Shown: one piece after another, positions 15,295-23,683 of the stretch | How the letters are laid out: the number at the start of each line of letters is the position of its first letter | Position numbering within the stretch: the stretch's first letter is position 1 | DNA from: CALWZE01 sp036644375 | Lineage (GTDB): Bacteria; Bacillota; Clostridia; Oscillospirales; Ruminococcaceae | Assembly: GCA_036644375.1 (NCBI GenBank) | Contig: JAVXQD010000005.1 | Location: forward strand, 1 to 64,000 | DNA length: 64,000 bases | Direction of reading: 5' to 3' | The notes under the pieces: model-generated | Seen by the model: only the letters and a program-made list of their open reading frames with translations | Database searches by the model: none | Told to the model about the DNA's origin: nothing | Made by a program: the position numbers and the translations under genes

Positions 15295-16038
15295 CTATCT
15301 CGGCTTTAAATCAAGAACAACGTCCTTGAAATACTGTGAAAGCAAACTGTATATTTGCTCGGATTTTTCCATCGCGGCCGAAAACTGCGCGCGCGGCAGC
15401 TGAATCTTTGCAATGTCCCCATTTACGCGCACACGAAAATCCGAAAATCCAAGCAAGGTCATAAAGTCCTCGGATTTTTCAACGCTGTCAAGCATCTGCG
15501 CTGTGATTTCGGTCCCGCTCGGAATACGGGTTGCAAGGCAGGCGTAGGACGGCTTTTTTGCGGTAAACAATCCGTCAAGCTCGGACATTTTGCGCACCTC
15601 ATCCTTGGTTATCCCGCACCTTCGAAGAGGTGAGATAATGCCCATTTCGGAAAGAGCCCTCATTCCGGGTCGGTCAAGGGCATCATCCGAGGCATTGGTT
15701 CCGTCGATAACCTCGTCATATCCGTCAGCTTTGGCGGCGGATATCAGGTTCCCGAGGAGGGACTTTTTGCAGAAGTAGCAGCGCTCGTTTTGATTTTCAA
15801 TAACCTGCCGATTTGCAAAGATATCAAGCTCAATAACCGAAAGACCCACTCCGAGCTGTGTGCACAGAGCAAACGCATCATCAAGCTCAAACTGCGGCTG
15901 AAATGCGGTCTTGACAAAATACGGGCGAATATCACACCCGCACTTTATTCCCTCATAAAGCAACAGCGAGGAATCTGTTCCTCCCGAAAACGCGAGTGCT
16001 GCCTTGCTGTGCTGTTGAAAAAATTGTTCCAATCTCAT
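15295..16038 (-). CDS. larE: LarE, sulfur insertase of the nickel-pincer pathway, probable [4Fe-4S] type
   Basis: 247 residues. LarE adenylylates the carboxylated nicotinate and donates sulfur. The PP-loop SGGTDSS is at 18-24. Three cysteines stand out: Cys87 and Cys90 in ERCYFCKKS and Cys167 in SYACLATRIPSG. The Lactiplantibacillus enzyme has only the last one and sacrifices its sulfur; homologues with the C-x-x-C plus the third Cys bind a [4Fe-4S] cluster that carries the sulfur catalytically. The presence of all three points to the cluster type. First gene of larEBC; strong promoter at 16158-16186. Confidence 0.9.
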   Translation of the reverse strand: MRLEQFFQQHSKAALAFSGGTDSSLLLYEGIKCGCDIRPYFVKTAFQPQFELDDAFALCTQLGVGLSVIELDIFANRQVIENQNERCYFCKKSLLGNLISAAKADGYDEVIDGTNASDDALDRPGMRALSEMGIISPLRRCGITKDEVRKMSELDGLFTAKKPSYACLATRIPSGTEITAQMLDSVEKSEDFMTLLGFSDFRVRVNGDIAKIQLPRAQFSAAMEKSEQIYSLLSQYFKDVVLDLKPR

Positions 16039-16157
16039 TTTTATACCTCAAAAAAAAATACCGCGAAAACATCACCGGCATTCCTGACGGCGACGCCTTC
16101 ATGGCATTAGAATCACTATTGCGATTTCCGCTCCTTCATGGCGCGGCGATTGCTTTA

Positions 16158-16186
16158 ATTATAATGTAATGCAAAAGCCGCGTCAA
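16158..16186 (-). promoter_or_regulatory. Sigma-A promoter of larE-larB-larC
   Basis: On the minus strand TTGACG (16181-16186) and a perfect TATAAT (16158-16163) are 17 bases apart. The leader to the larE start is about 115 bases and G+C-rich with short repeats (CCATGAAGG twice). I could not assign it to a known riboswitch. Confidence 0.7.
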
Positions 16187-16293
16187 TAGCTGTACCGAGC
16201 AGCATGACAAAACAAGCTCGAAAGACAAAGCGAGATTCAGTGCCTCGGCATTGGACTCTTCAAAAGTGCTGAGCACGAACTCGCCTGTCACGC
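16187..16293. other. Non-coding interval upstream of the lar promoter
   Basis: No frame, repeat or RNA gene recognised between the larE promoter and the YkvA stop codon. Confidence 0.4.
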
Positions 16294-16662
16294 TCACTTA
16301 AAAACCATACGCAATATCCAAAAGGCAATCAGCGCCCAGACAATGACAACGGGGATTGCATAATACCACTTTTTCCCTTTTGCTGTGTTTTGAGTGTTTT
16401 TTGCCTGCTCACGGCACTCTGACATTATGTTTTCGGGTATCAGCCGTATGCACAGCGCAATCATCAGCGGCAGTATTATCAAATCATCGAGATATCCCAG
16501 CACCGGAATAAAATCGGGCACAAGGTCTATCGGCGAAAGAGCGTATGCCACTGTTGCCGCCGCCGCGATTTTTGCCGAGAGAGGCAAATCCTTGCGCGCA
16601 TACGCCAGAAGAATTGCGGAAATATTTTCTTTGAGTCTGCTTGCTTTTTCTTTGAGCGTCAT
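16294..16662 (-). CDS. DUF1232 (YkvA-type) membrane protein
   Basis: 122 residues. The DUF1232 core AYALSPIDLVPDFIPVLGYLDDLIILPLMI spans about residues 39-68 and is nearly canonical. A final hydrophobic helix (YYAIPVVIVWALIAFWILRMV) anchors the C-terminus. The function of this family is unknown; members are small inner-membrane proteins. It sits 63 bases after the HD hydrolase and probably shares its transcript. Confidence 0.85.
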   Translation of the reverse strand: MTLKEKASRLKENISAILLAYARKDLPLSAKIAAAATVAYALSPIDLVPDFIPVLGYLDDLIILPLMIALCIRLIPENIMSECREQAKNTQNTAKGKKWYYAIPVVIVWALIAFWILRMVFK

Positions 16663-16725
16663 TTTTTACTCCTGTCTTATTTCAGCCGCAGGTTTTTTGT
16701 CCTTCATTCTCACGAATCCGACGTT

Positions 16726-17322
16726 TTATTCGGCGATTATGCAGCCCTTTTTCGTGTACTCCTCAATCACCCGCTCAACAAATCCCCAAAGTTCAGGCGT
16801 TTCGGTTCGCACTATTTCCATGCGCTTACAGACCTGTGCTGCTGTAACTTTGCCCTCCCGCCAGGTATGCCCGTCCGTCATGTAATTGTGAATAAACGGC
16901 TGCAGGTGATCCATTGCGGCGGCATATCTCGCGTCGGGGGTTATCTCCGCATCGAATTCCTCCCACAGGGCACGAAGCTCCGCACCCTGCTCTTGAGGAA
17001 GCAGAGCATAGAGCCTGTCTGCCGCATCTCGCTCTCTCTCCTCTTTTGTCGAGTTTCCCGCCTCGTCATATGCAAATGTGTCCCCCGCATATATCTCTAT
17101 CAGGTCATGAACGAGCGCCATTTTAACCGCGCGCATAACATCGACGCTTTTATCCTTACAATACTCGCTCAAAAGAATGGCCATCACCGCAATATGCCAG
17201 GAATGCTCTGCGTCATTTTCGCGGCGTGTACCATCTATTATCAATGTTTTTCTGAATATATTTTTCATTTTATCGATTTCGACAATGAATCTCAGCTGCT
17301 TTTCAAATCTGTCATCCGTCAT
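16726..17322 (-). CDS. HD-domain phosphohydrolase (YfbR/HDDC2-like)
   Basis: 198 residues. Metal ligands of the HD fold are visible: H in AEHSWH (about 39-44), HD in ALVHDLIEIYAGDTF (about 69-84) and a late D in AAAMDHLQP. YfbR relatives are 5'-deoxynucleotidases that dephosphorylate dNMPs; the substrate here is inferred. The N-terminus FIVEIDKMKNIFRKT fits that group. Upstream is a TATAAT and a perfect 16-bp palindrome at 17366-17381. Confidence 0.85.
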   Translation of the reverse strand: MTDDRFEKQLRFIVEIDKMKNIFRKTLIIDGTRRENDAEHSWHIAVMAILLSEYCKDKSVDVMRAVKMALVHDLIEIYAGDTFAYDEAGNSTKEERERDAADRLYALLPQEQGAELRALWEEFDAEITPDARYAAAMDHLQPFIHNYMTDGHTWREGKVTAAQVCKRMEIVRTETPELWGFVERVIEEYTKKGCIIAE

Positions 17323-17355
17323 TTTTGTTTTTTCCTTCCGCGCTTTTATTTGTAA

Positions 17356-17381
17356 ATTATACTACTATTTGCGCGCAAATA
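17356..17381 (-). promoter_or_regulatory. Promoter -10 box with adjoining 16-bp palindrome upstream of the HD gene
   Basis: On the minus strand TATAAT (17356-17361) follows the perfect palindrome TATTTGCGCGCAAATA (17366-17381). The palindrome fills the spacer where a bound repressor would block RNA polymerase. The -35 is weak. The regulator is unknown. Confidence 0.5.
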
Positions 17382-17512
17382 AAAGAACTGCCCATTGTGC
17401 CGTCTGAGCGATTTTCGCTTATTCCCGATATTTTTTTGCTTTCGGGGTTTTAAGCCAGAATACGCGATTCAGCCGACCGACACAATGTGCGGTTCCTTTT
17501 TGAGTTCAGATA

Positions 17513-17653
17513 CTATTTTGTTTCCTTAAAAGTTGTGTTGTTGCACGATGGGCAGGGAGGCATCTTGTCATCGCTGCCAAGATTTACCTCAGTACCGCAG
17601 TTTGTACACTTGTAGCAGCCGGATCCCGGCTTTTCGCCTGTTGTTACGCTCAT
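17513..17653 (-). CDS. 46-residue zinc-ribbon protein
   Basis: The reading starts MSVTTGEKPGSGCYKCTNCG and ends PPCPSCNNTTFKETK. Two C-x-x-C knuckles (Cys16/Cys19 and Cys34/Cys37) form a rubredoxin/zinc-ribbon fold typical of tiny clostridial proteins of unknown role. A further Cys13 precedes them. AAAGGA lies upstream of the ATG. It stands alone between the HD gene and a membrane protein gene. Confidence 0.8.
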   Translation of the reverse strand: MSVTTGEKPGSGCYKCTNCGTEVNLGSDDKMPPCPSCNNTTFKETK

Positions 17654-17731
17654 ATTCACATAATCCTTTCTGATTTTTGTCGAACAGCACCCTTGCTGTA
17701 TCTAAAACTATTATGTGCATATGGCAAGCTG

Positions 17732-18394
17732 TTATTCATGGTTCTTTTTAGTGTTCGCCACGGGCAGATTCCACTGGAAATGCGATGCCAAAAGTCTGAT
17801 TGCGATTACAATGCACGCCCCTGTCAGCAGCGCAAGCGAATCCGAAATCAAGGGCAGAAGTATGTAGTATATCGAAGCACCCGCGATGGAGGCGACAGCA
17901 TACACATGCTTGTGCAGCACAACCGGAGTTCTCATTGCGAGCAAATCTCTCATTATTCCGCCGCCGACTCCCGTTATGGCTCCGACGGCTATTGCCAAAA
18001 AGGCATGGTCGCTGTACCCGCTGTACACTGCGGCATTGACCCCTATAACGGTAAAAATCCCAAGCCCGATTGAGTCCATAATGCTCAGCAGCTTTGCATA
18101 AAATCCTTTGTTGACCTTATCCAGCGCGTCCGCATTGAAATAGCACAGGCAGAATATCGAAAATGAGGTGACCGCGGCGACAATGACATAAACAGGCTTG
18201 TGAAACAGAGCCGGCGGAATCGCGCCGAGAGTTATATCACGAATCATACCTCCGCCGACCGCCGTTATGACCCCCAATACTATTGTGCCGAACACATCCA
18301 ATTTTCTCTGAATAGCAACCACACTGCCCGAAAAAGCAAATGCAAACGTGCCGATCAGCTCCGCTGTTAAAAGCACGGTCTGTGTAAAATCCAT
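17732..18394 (-). CDS. UPF0126/TRIC-like membrane protein (YicG family)
   Basis: About 220 residues with two homologous halves, each with three hydrophobic helices and a glycine-rich motif: GVITAVGGGMIRDITLG and GAITGVGGGIMRDLLA. This is the UPF0126 signature; bacterial members are related to TRIC cation channels, and E. coli YicG has been linked to glycine uptake. The start is taken at the ATG at 18394 where the conserved part begins (MDFTQTVLLTAELIGT); the upstream 30 codons look like leader. It is divergent from the T-box operon. Confidence 0.85.
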   Translation of the reverse strand: MDFTQTVLLTAELIGTFAFAFSGSVVAIQRKLDVFGTIVLGVITAVGGGMIRDITLGAIPPALFHKPVYVIVAAVTSFSIFCLCYFNADALDKVNKGFYAKLLSIMDSIGLGIFTVIGVNAAVYSGYSDHAFLAIAVGAITGVGGGIMRDLLAMRTPVVLHKHVYAVASIAGASIYYILLPLISDSLALLTGACIVIAIRLLASHFQWNLPVANTKKNHE

Positions 18395-18501
18395 AGCCTT
18401 GTACCCCGACGCAAACAATTTTTCTTTTGGAATTCGTTGTGTATTATTATAGCTTATATCCTTCAATTTGTGACGCATGTGCAAATATTTTTTTCAAGGT
18501 G

Positions 18502-18530
18502 TTGACATTGCTGCTTTTACGCGCTAAAAT
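18502..18530 (+). promoter_or_regulatory. Sigma-A promoter of the T-box/trpXYZ operon
   Basis: TTGACA (18502-18507), a 17-base spacer and TAAAAT (18525-18530). Transcription would start near 18537, directly before the T-box leader. Confidence 0.8.
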
Positions 18531-18540
18531 ACAGTCAATA

Positions 18541-18830
18541 AATAAACCGACGACCGAGAATAGTAGTTATTGATTCAGCTTATCAAAGAGAGCCGCAGGC
18601 GGTGTGATTGCGGTATTGGCGACAATGACGAATGGACTTGCGAGGGCTAACCGAACAGAGCATGGCGCTTTAAGTAGGCAGGACGGGTTCTCCACCCGTT
18701 ATCAGCGGAGAGTGTATGCTTGTACACGGCAAAAGTGGGCGTGTTTTCACGTCAATATGGGTGGCACCGCAGGAGTATTTAAAAGCTCTTGTCCCTGTTT
18801 TTTTAAAAGCAGAGACAAGGGCTTTTTATT
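18541..18830 (+). ncRNA. T-box leader, tryptophan-specific
   Basis: The conserved antiterminator sequence AATATGGGTGGCACCGC is at 18754-18770. Stem I features include AGAGAGCCGCAGGCGGTG near 18587-18604. The likely specifier codon is TGG (18633-18635) in GACGAATGGAC, which reads tryptophan. The antiterminator bulge is TGGC, complementary to a GCCA tRNA end, and bacterial tRNA-Trp carries G73. A terminator stem AGCTCTTGTCCCTG / CAGAGACAAGGGCT with a T-run follows (about 18783-18828). Uncharged tRNA-Trp should open expression of the transporter downstream. Confidence 0.92.
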
Positions 18831-18903
18831 TTGTCTTTGCACATTGAAAAGCGTCAAATCGACAAAGCGGCGGTTTGCAACACAAAAACGGAGGAAAACT
18901 TGC

Positions 18904-19914
18904 ATGAAAACATCAAAAAGATTCGCAGCGATCACAATCTCGCTCATCCTGTCCGCCCTTATTCTGACTGCGTGCGGCGGCTCGGCATCCGACCCTGCCG
19001 AGGGTGAAAGCAAAAGCTACACGGTCGGGGTAATTCAATTTGCAACTCACCCCTCACTTTACAACTGCTACGAGGGCTTTGTAAAAGGACTCGCCGAAAA
19101 GGGTCTTGTCGATGGCAAAAATTTGACAATTGATTTTCAAAACGCAAACCTGGAAATGTCCAACAGTGATTTACAGGCAAAAAACATGGTAACCTCAAAC
19201 TGTGACTTAATCGTCGGAATAGCCACACCCGCCGCAATGTCGGCATATGCCGCGGCAAAAGACAGCGATATACCTGTGGTATTCACCGCCGTGTCCGACC
19301 CTGTTCACGCGGGAATAGTAAAATCGCTCGATGCTCCGGGCGGAAACTGCACCGGAAGCGCGGATATTTTGGACTTTGAGGCACAGGTTGATATGATAAA
19401 AGGATTTTTGCCGAACGCAAAGACAATCGGCGTGATATACACGACCAGCGAGGCAAACTCGGTAAGCCAGCTTGCGCGTCTCACCGAGGTGGCTGAAGCA
19501 AATGGGCTTGCCGTGGAATCCATCGGAGTCACTAATGGCAGCGAGGTAGGTCAGGCGGCCGCCGCCCTTATTGCAAAGGGCGTGGACTGCTTTAATAACC
19601 TGACCGATAACAACATGGTTGATAACCTGACCACCGTGCTTCACAAAACCGACGAAGCGGGAATTCCCGTTTTCGGCTCGGAAATCGAGCAGGTCAAAAA
19701 CGGCTGCCTCGCATCACAGAGCATTGACTATGTCGAGCTCGGGCGCGTCACCGGAGTCATTGCTGCGGACATCATTCTCGGAACCTCAACGCCCGCAACG
19801 ACTCCGGTTGCTATCGAATCGGTGTGCTTCCCTGTTTACAACTCGGCGGTTGCCGAAAAACTGAATCTCACACTGCCGTCGGAATTCAGCGATATCATGG
19901 ACACCGCAAAATAG
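18904..19914 (+). CDS. trpX: Tryptophan ABC transporter substrate-binding lipoprotein TrpX
   Basis: About 336 residues of the ABC_sub_bind family. A lipoprotein signal peptide ends in the lipobox LTACGG, so it should be tethered outside the membrane. Typical segments: VGVIQFATHPSLYNCYEGF, LIVGIATPAAMSAYAAAKDSDIPVVFTAVSDPVHAGIV, FNNLTDNNMVD. The T-box reading a Trp codon just ahead fixes the likely ligand as L-tryptophan. The ATG at 18904 begins the signal peptide; the frame upstream lies inside the T-box. Confidence 0.9.
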   Translation: MKTSKRFAAITISLILSALILTACGGSASDPAEGESKSYTVGVIQFATHPSLYNCYEGFVKGLAEKGLVDGKNLTIDFQNANLEMSNSDLQAKNMVTSNCDLIVGIATPAAMSAYAAAKDSDIPVVFTAVSDPVHAGIVKSLDAPGGNCTGSADILDFEAQVDMIKGFLPNAKTIGVIYTTSEANSVSQLARLTEVAEANGLAVESIGVTNGSEVGQAAAALIAKGVDCFNNLTDNNMVDNLTTVLHKTDEAGIPVFGSEIEQVKNGCLASQSIDYVELGRVTGVIAADIILGTSTPATTPVAIESVCFPVYNSAVAEKLNLTLPSEFSDIMDTAK

Positions 19915-20037
19915 CGCCTGCCGAATATTCACTCGAAACGCGCATTGGCACAGGGCTGCTGCATTCGGCGTGCATGTATTGCCGCATCAGCCGCGATGCG
20001 CGGCACAAAAATAACTCAAAGCATCGGAGAACCGAAT

Positions 20038-20937
20038 ATGACTGTGTTTTTGGGACTGCTGAAAAACGTCCTTGAAGAGGGGTTTATATATGGCATTCTC
20101 GCCCTCGGGGTATATATCACCTATTCCATTCTCGACTTTGCCGATTTGTCGGTTGACGGGACATTTCCGCTCGGGGCATGTGTCACGGCGGCATTGATAG
20201 CGGGGGGGTGCAACCCCGTTATCGCGTGTGTCATCGCATTCGCATTCGGCGCACTCGCGGGCTGCATTACAGGTTTTTTGCATGTAGTGCTCAAGATAAG
20301 AGAGCTGCTTTGCGGAATCCTTGTCATGACGGGGCTTGCGTCGGTGCATCTTGCGGTTACCGGCAACAAATCTGTTTTGCCATTTTATGACATGCCCACA
20401 ATATTCAACAGCGGAATTGTAAAGCTGCTGCCCGAAGCGCTGTATACCTATCGTATTTTGATAGTGGCATTTTTATGCGTGGTGTCCGTAAAAATTCTGA
20501 TCGACCTGTTTCTCAAAACAAAGGCGGGCCTTTTGCTTCGTGCCGAGGGCGATAACGCACAGCTTGTCACCTCTCTTGCGAAAAATGACGGAACCGTAAA
20601 AATTCTGGGGTTAGCGCTCGGCAACGGGCTTGCGGCGCTTGCGGGCTCGGTGCTGGCACAACAATCCGAGAGCGCCAATATCGCGAGCGGCACGGGAATG
20701 GTTGTTTTGGGTCTTGCGTCCGTCATTATCGGAGGCACGGTGTTTCGCCGATTTAAGGCTATGCGCGCGACGACGGCGGCTGTGCTCGGAGCGGTGCTTT
20801 ACAAGGCATGTCTCTCGGTTGCCATGCAGCTCGGTCTGCCCACAAGCTATCTCAAGCTCTTAATGTCCATTATTCTTATTCTCGCCCTCATGAGCGGAAA
20901 ATTTCTTCCGAAAAGGAGAAAGCAAAATGCAAACTGA
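20038..20937 (+). CDS. trpY: Tryptophan ABC transporter permease TrpY
   Basis: About 299 residues with 8-9 hydrophobic segments of the branched-chain/ribose permease type. The family motif ILDFADLSVDGTFPLGACVTAALI lies near residues 35-58. GGAGA precedes the ATG at 20038. It follows trpX and overlaps trpZ by 11 bases. Forms the membrane channel of the importer. Confidence 0.88.
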   Translation: MTVFLGLLKNVLEEGFIYGILALGVYITYSILDFADLSVDGTFPLGACVTAALIAGGCNPVIACVIAFAFGALAGCITGFLHVVLKIRELLCGILVMTGLASVHLAVTGNKSVLPFYDMPTIFNSGIVKLLPEALYTYRILIVAFLCVVSVKILIDLFLKTKAGLLLRAEGDNAQLVTSLAKNDGTVKILGLALGNGLAALAGSVLAQQSESANIASGTGMVVLGLASVIIGGTVFRRFKAMRATTAAVLGAVLYKACLSVAMQLGLPTSYLKLLMSIILILALMSGKFLPKRRKQNAN

Positions 20938-21724
20938 CAACAGCAGCTCCTTTTTGAAATTCGAGAGCATCTCCAAAACCTTCAACCGAGACAGCGTCAA
21001 TGAGGCAAAGGTGTTCGACAACTTCAGTCTCACAATAAGGAAGCACGAATTTGTCTCGATAGTCGGCAGCAACGGCTCGGGAAAAACCACAATTCTCAAT
21101 CTGCTGTGCGGGAGTTTCCCGCTTGACGGCGGAAAAATAGTACTTGACGGCAACGATATAACCGCGCTCAAGGAATATCAGCGAGCCGCCTTTATCGGGC
21201 GCGTATTTCAGGCGCCCGATAAAGGCACCTGCCCCTCGCTGACCATTCTCGAAAACATGTCGCTCGCCGACAACAAAAGCAAGCGGTTCGGACTCACCAT
21301 GTCGGTTGACCGAAAGCGCTCGGACTACTATAGGCAAAAGCTCGAGCTGCTTCATCTGGGACTCGAAAACCGCATTGAACAGCCTGTCGGAACCCTTTCG
21401 GGCGGTCAGCGTCAGGCGCTTGCACTGCTTATGTGCACAATGACCCCGATTGAACTGCTTGTTCTCGACGAGCACACTGCCGCGCTTGACCCCGCTTCGA
21501 GCGAAAATGTAATGCAGCTCACCGAAGCCCTTGTATCCGAGAGCAAAATCACCACTCTCATGGTCACGCACAATCTGCGCCATGCCGTCGAGCATGGGAA
21601 CCGCCTTGTCATGATGCACGCGGGAACTGCGGTCGTGGATTTTGACGGTGAAAAAAAGCAGAGCACCAAGGTATCCGATCTGTTAAAGGTATTCAACGAA
21701 ATCAGTGTGGAGTGCGGAAACTGA
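20927..21724 (+). CDS. trpZ: Tryptophan ABC transporter ATP-binding protein TrpZ
   Basis: 265 residues. Walker A GSNGSGKTT (about 49-57), signature LSGGQRQALALL (about 157-168), Walker B LLVLDEHTAALDP, switch His in MVTHNLRHA. It should drive the TrpXY importer. The start lies inside the trpY end, a sign of coupling. A long perfect inverted repeat at 21971-22035 closes the operon. Confidence 0.9.
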   Translation: MQTDNSSSFLKFESISKTFNRDSVNEAKVFDNFSLTIRKHEFVSIVGSNGSGKTTILNLLCGSFPLDGGKIVLDGNDITALKEYQRAAFIGRVFQAPDKGTCPSLTILENMSLADNKSKRFGLTMSVDRKRSDYYRQKLELLHLGLENRIEQPVGTLSGGQRQALALLMCTMTPIELLVLDEHTAALDPASSENVMQLTEALVSESKITTLMVTHNLRHAVEHGNRLVMMHAGTAVVDFDGEKKQSTKVSDLLKVFNEISVECGN

Positions 21725-21970
21725 TACAGCCCGACAGTACTTGAGCCGGTCTGCATTTAAAACTGCATTGATATCCTTTTAATTTCTCGTGCTTTCGCAA
21801 TACTCTGTACAAAATCGCCGCGCACGAATAGTCTGAGCCCGATTTGTTTTTCGCAAAGCGGCTGTATTTTGTGCTTATTTATAAATTTTGATATATGCAG
21901 CAAGCAGCTCCGAATGTTGAAAAATACAGAGCATATTCAATTTTGATTATGCGGCAAACACCAATTTGAT
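21725..21970. other. Non-coding stretch downstream of trpZ
   Basis: About 250 bases with no recognised gene or structure before the terminator. Confidence 0.4.
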
Positions 21971-22035
21971 ATAATAAAAAAGATACGTTCAAGTGCGGAG
22001 CGAGAGCAAGCCACCGAACGTATCTTTTTTATTAT
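21971..22035. terminator. Bidirectional terminator with perfect 20-bp stem
   Basis: ATAATAAAAAAGATACGTTC (21971-21990) is exactly complementary to the sequence at 22016-22035, around a 25-base loop. A and T runs on both flanks suit termination of trpXYZ (plus) and the aldolase gene (minus), whose stop codon lies inside the right arm. Confidence 0.8.
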
Positions 22036-23084
22036 CGAATGTTCTCTTTTGTGAGACGCGCGAGAGTATCTGTGAATTCATCGACATTTGTCTCGTCTGT
22101 TGCCCACGAGGTCACAAGTCTGATTGCATCGTGAGTTTCATCGATATTCTGCCAGAACTCAAATCCATAATTCTCTCTCAACGCCTCTATAACACTTTTG
22201 GGCAATATCGGAAACACCTGATTTGTCGGTGAATCTGAAAAGAAGGCATAGCCCATTGCCCTTACTGCGTCGGTCAGCTTTTTAGCAAGTCTGTCCGCAT
22301 GTGCGGCAAGCTCAAGATACAGGTCATCGCGGAACAGCTCCGCAAACTGAATTCCGAGCATTCTTCCCTTTGCCAGCATTCCGCCGCGCTGTTTGATGAA
22401 ATAGCGAAAATCCTTTTCGAGAGCGGGTGAATTGAATATCAGCGCCTCGCCGAACAGCGCGCCCATTTTGGTTCCTCCGATATAAAAAACATCGGTCAGC
22501 CGAGTCAGGTCATTCCAATTCAGGTCGTTGCTTTCGGACGCCAGCGCACACCCCAGCCGCGCTCCGTCAAGGAAGAGCGGTATTTCGTACTTTTCACAGA
22601 CCTTTTTTAATTCCGTGAGCTCCGACACGGAGTATATGGTGCCAACCTCTGTCGGATTTGAGATATAGACCATTCCCGGCTGAACCGTATGCTCGGCTGA
22701 GGAGTCGGCATAATGCGCGGAAATAAGCCGATTCACCTGCTCTGCGGTGATTTTTCCGTTATCGGTCGGAATGGTGAGCACCTTGTGCCCTGTCGCCTCA
22801 ACTGCGCCCGTCTCGTGAACGTTGATGTGTCCGCTGACTGCGGATATAACGCCCTGATGCGCCCGCAGCAGCGCCGCAATCACCGTCATGTTCGTCTGCG
22901 TGCCGCCAACCAAAAAATGAATGATGCTGTCATCGTTGTTCAGCTTCTTTTTTATTAGCTCCCTCGCCTCGGCGCAATACTCATCCATGCCATAGCCGCA
23001 GGTTTGATTTCGATTGGTTTTCACAAGTGCGTCAATAATGCGCTCGTGTGCACCCTCGCTGTAATCGTTTATAAATGTATACAT
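22032..23084 (-). CDS. ltaE: Threonine aldolase family PLP enzyme
   Basis: About 350 residues. Low-specificity threonine aldolases split threonine or allo-threonine into glycine and acetaldehyde. The beta-eliminating lyase fold shows in NDYSEGAHERIIDAL at the N-terminus, the PLP-stacking region HINVHETGAVEATGHK, DGARLGCAL (aspartate to pyridine N) and the Schiff-base lysine in YIGGTKMGALFGEAL. I start at the ATG at 23084 (MYTFINDYSEG), where conservation begins. The gene is next to a PH-like membrane protein, 40 bases upstream. Confidence 0.88.
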   Translation of the reverse strand: MYTFINDYSEGAHERIIDALVKTNRNQTCGYGMDEYCAEARELIKKKLNNDDSIIHFLVGGTQTNMTVIAALLRAHQGVISAVSGHINVHETGAVEATGHKVLTIPTDNGKITAEQVNRLISAHYADSSAEHTVQPGMVYISNPTEVGTIYSVSELTELKKVCEKYEIPLFLDGARLGCALASESNDLNWNDLTRLTDVFYIGGTKMGALFGEALIFNSPALEKDFRYFIKQRGGMLAKGRMLGIQFAELFRDDLYLELAAHADRLAKKLTDAVRAMGYAFFSDSPTNQVFPILPKSVIEALRENYGFEFWQNIDETHDAIRLVTSWATDETNVDEFTDTLARLTKENIR

Positions 23085-23124
23085 CCGTTTGTTTTTCTCC
23101 TGTTTTTGAGTTTTAAAGCCTTTT

Positions 23125-23547
23125 TCAGTCATCTGTCAGATTTCCGCATTTTTCCGTGATCATATCGAATACGCGATACATTTTTTCCGGTGAAATACAG
23201 ACGGTTGACGGAAATCCGCTGTGCAATTTAAGCGCAATGCACGTGTGGGAAAGACCCATTAGCGTCAAATTCAAATACGAGTATGGAATACTCAGCGCGG
23301 CGATATTTTTGTATTTTATGCTTCTGCGAAACGGGCCGAAATGGATATGCAGACTGTCATCGCGAAGCTCATACCACGTGTCAAAATATGTCCAGAGCAG
23401 GATTACATTCAGCGGAATGAGAAAGAGCGCAGGGACGATGTCGCCGCTTTTGATTAAAGCCGATGCGGCAACCGCAAGGGAAAGCGCCCCGATAAAAACA
23501 GCGCGGAATGTGAATGGCGCCGCGACGTCCGATTTGATTTTAAGCAT
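23125..23547 (-). CDS. Bacterial PH-domain-like membrane protein
   Basis: About 140 residues. Two adjacent hydrophobic helices (FTFRAVFIGALSLAVAASALI and IVPALFLIPLNVILLWTYF) are followed by a small beta-rich domain with YELRDDSLHIHFGPFRRSIKYKNIAALSI, as in bPH_4-type proteins. Function unknown. The ATG at 23547 is behind AAAGG; the longer reading has no ribosome site and is poor in secondary structure. Confidence 0.7.
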   Translation of the reverse strand: MLKIKSDVAAPFTFRAVFIGALSLAVAASALIKSGDIVPALFLIPLNVILLWTYFDTWYELRDDSLHIHFGPFRRSIKYKNIAALSIPYSYLNLTLMGLSHTCIALKLHSGFPSTVCISPEKMYRVFDMITEKCGNLTDD

Positions 23548-23683
23548 ATTTGCCTTTCTTTTGCGAAAACGCGATTGACGTAATGTCAACGGTTCACTTG
23601 CAATCGGAGCCGTCGGCTCAACTGCCGGCACCGGTACCGTTGAACAGCGGAAAATCAAAAACACAATAGACAAGACTCTTTGA

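Noticed and set aside
16039..16157. Riboswitch in the larE leader
   Set aside because: G+C-rich leader with short repeats, but I found no match to NiCo, fluoride, cobalamin or other consensus sequences I know.
21940..22035. Small RNA made from a promoter ahead of the hairpin
   Set aside because: TATAAT is present but the candidate -35 is 21 bases away, outside usual spacing.
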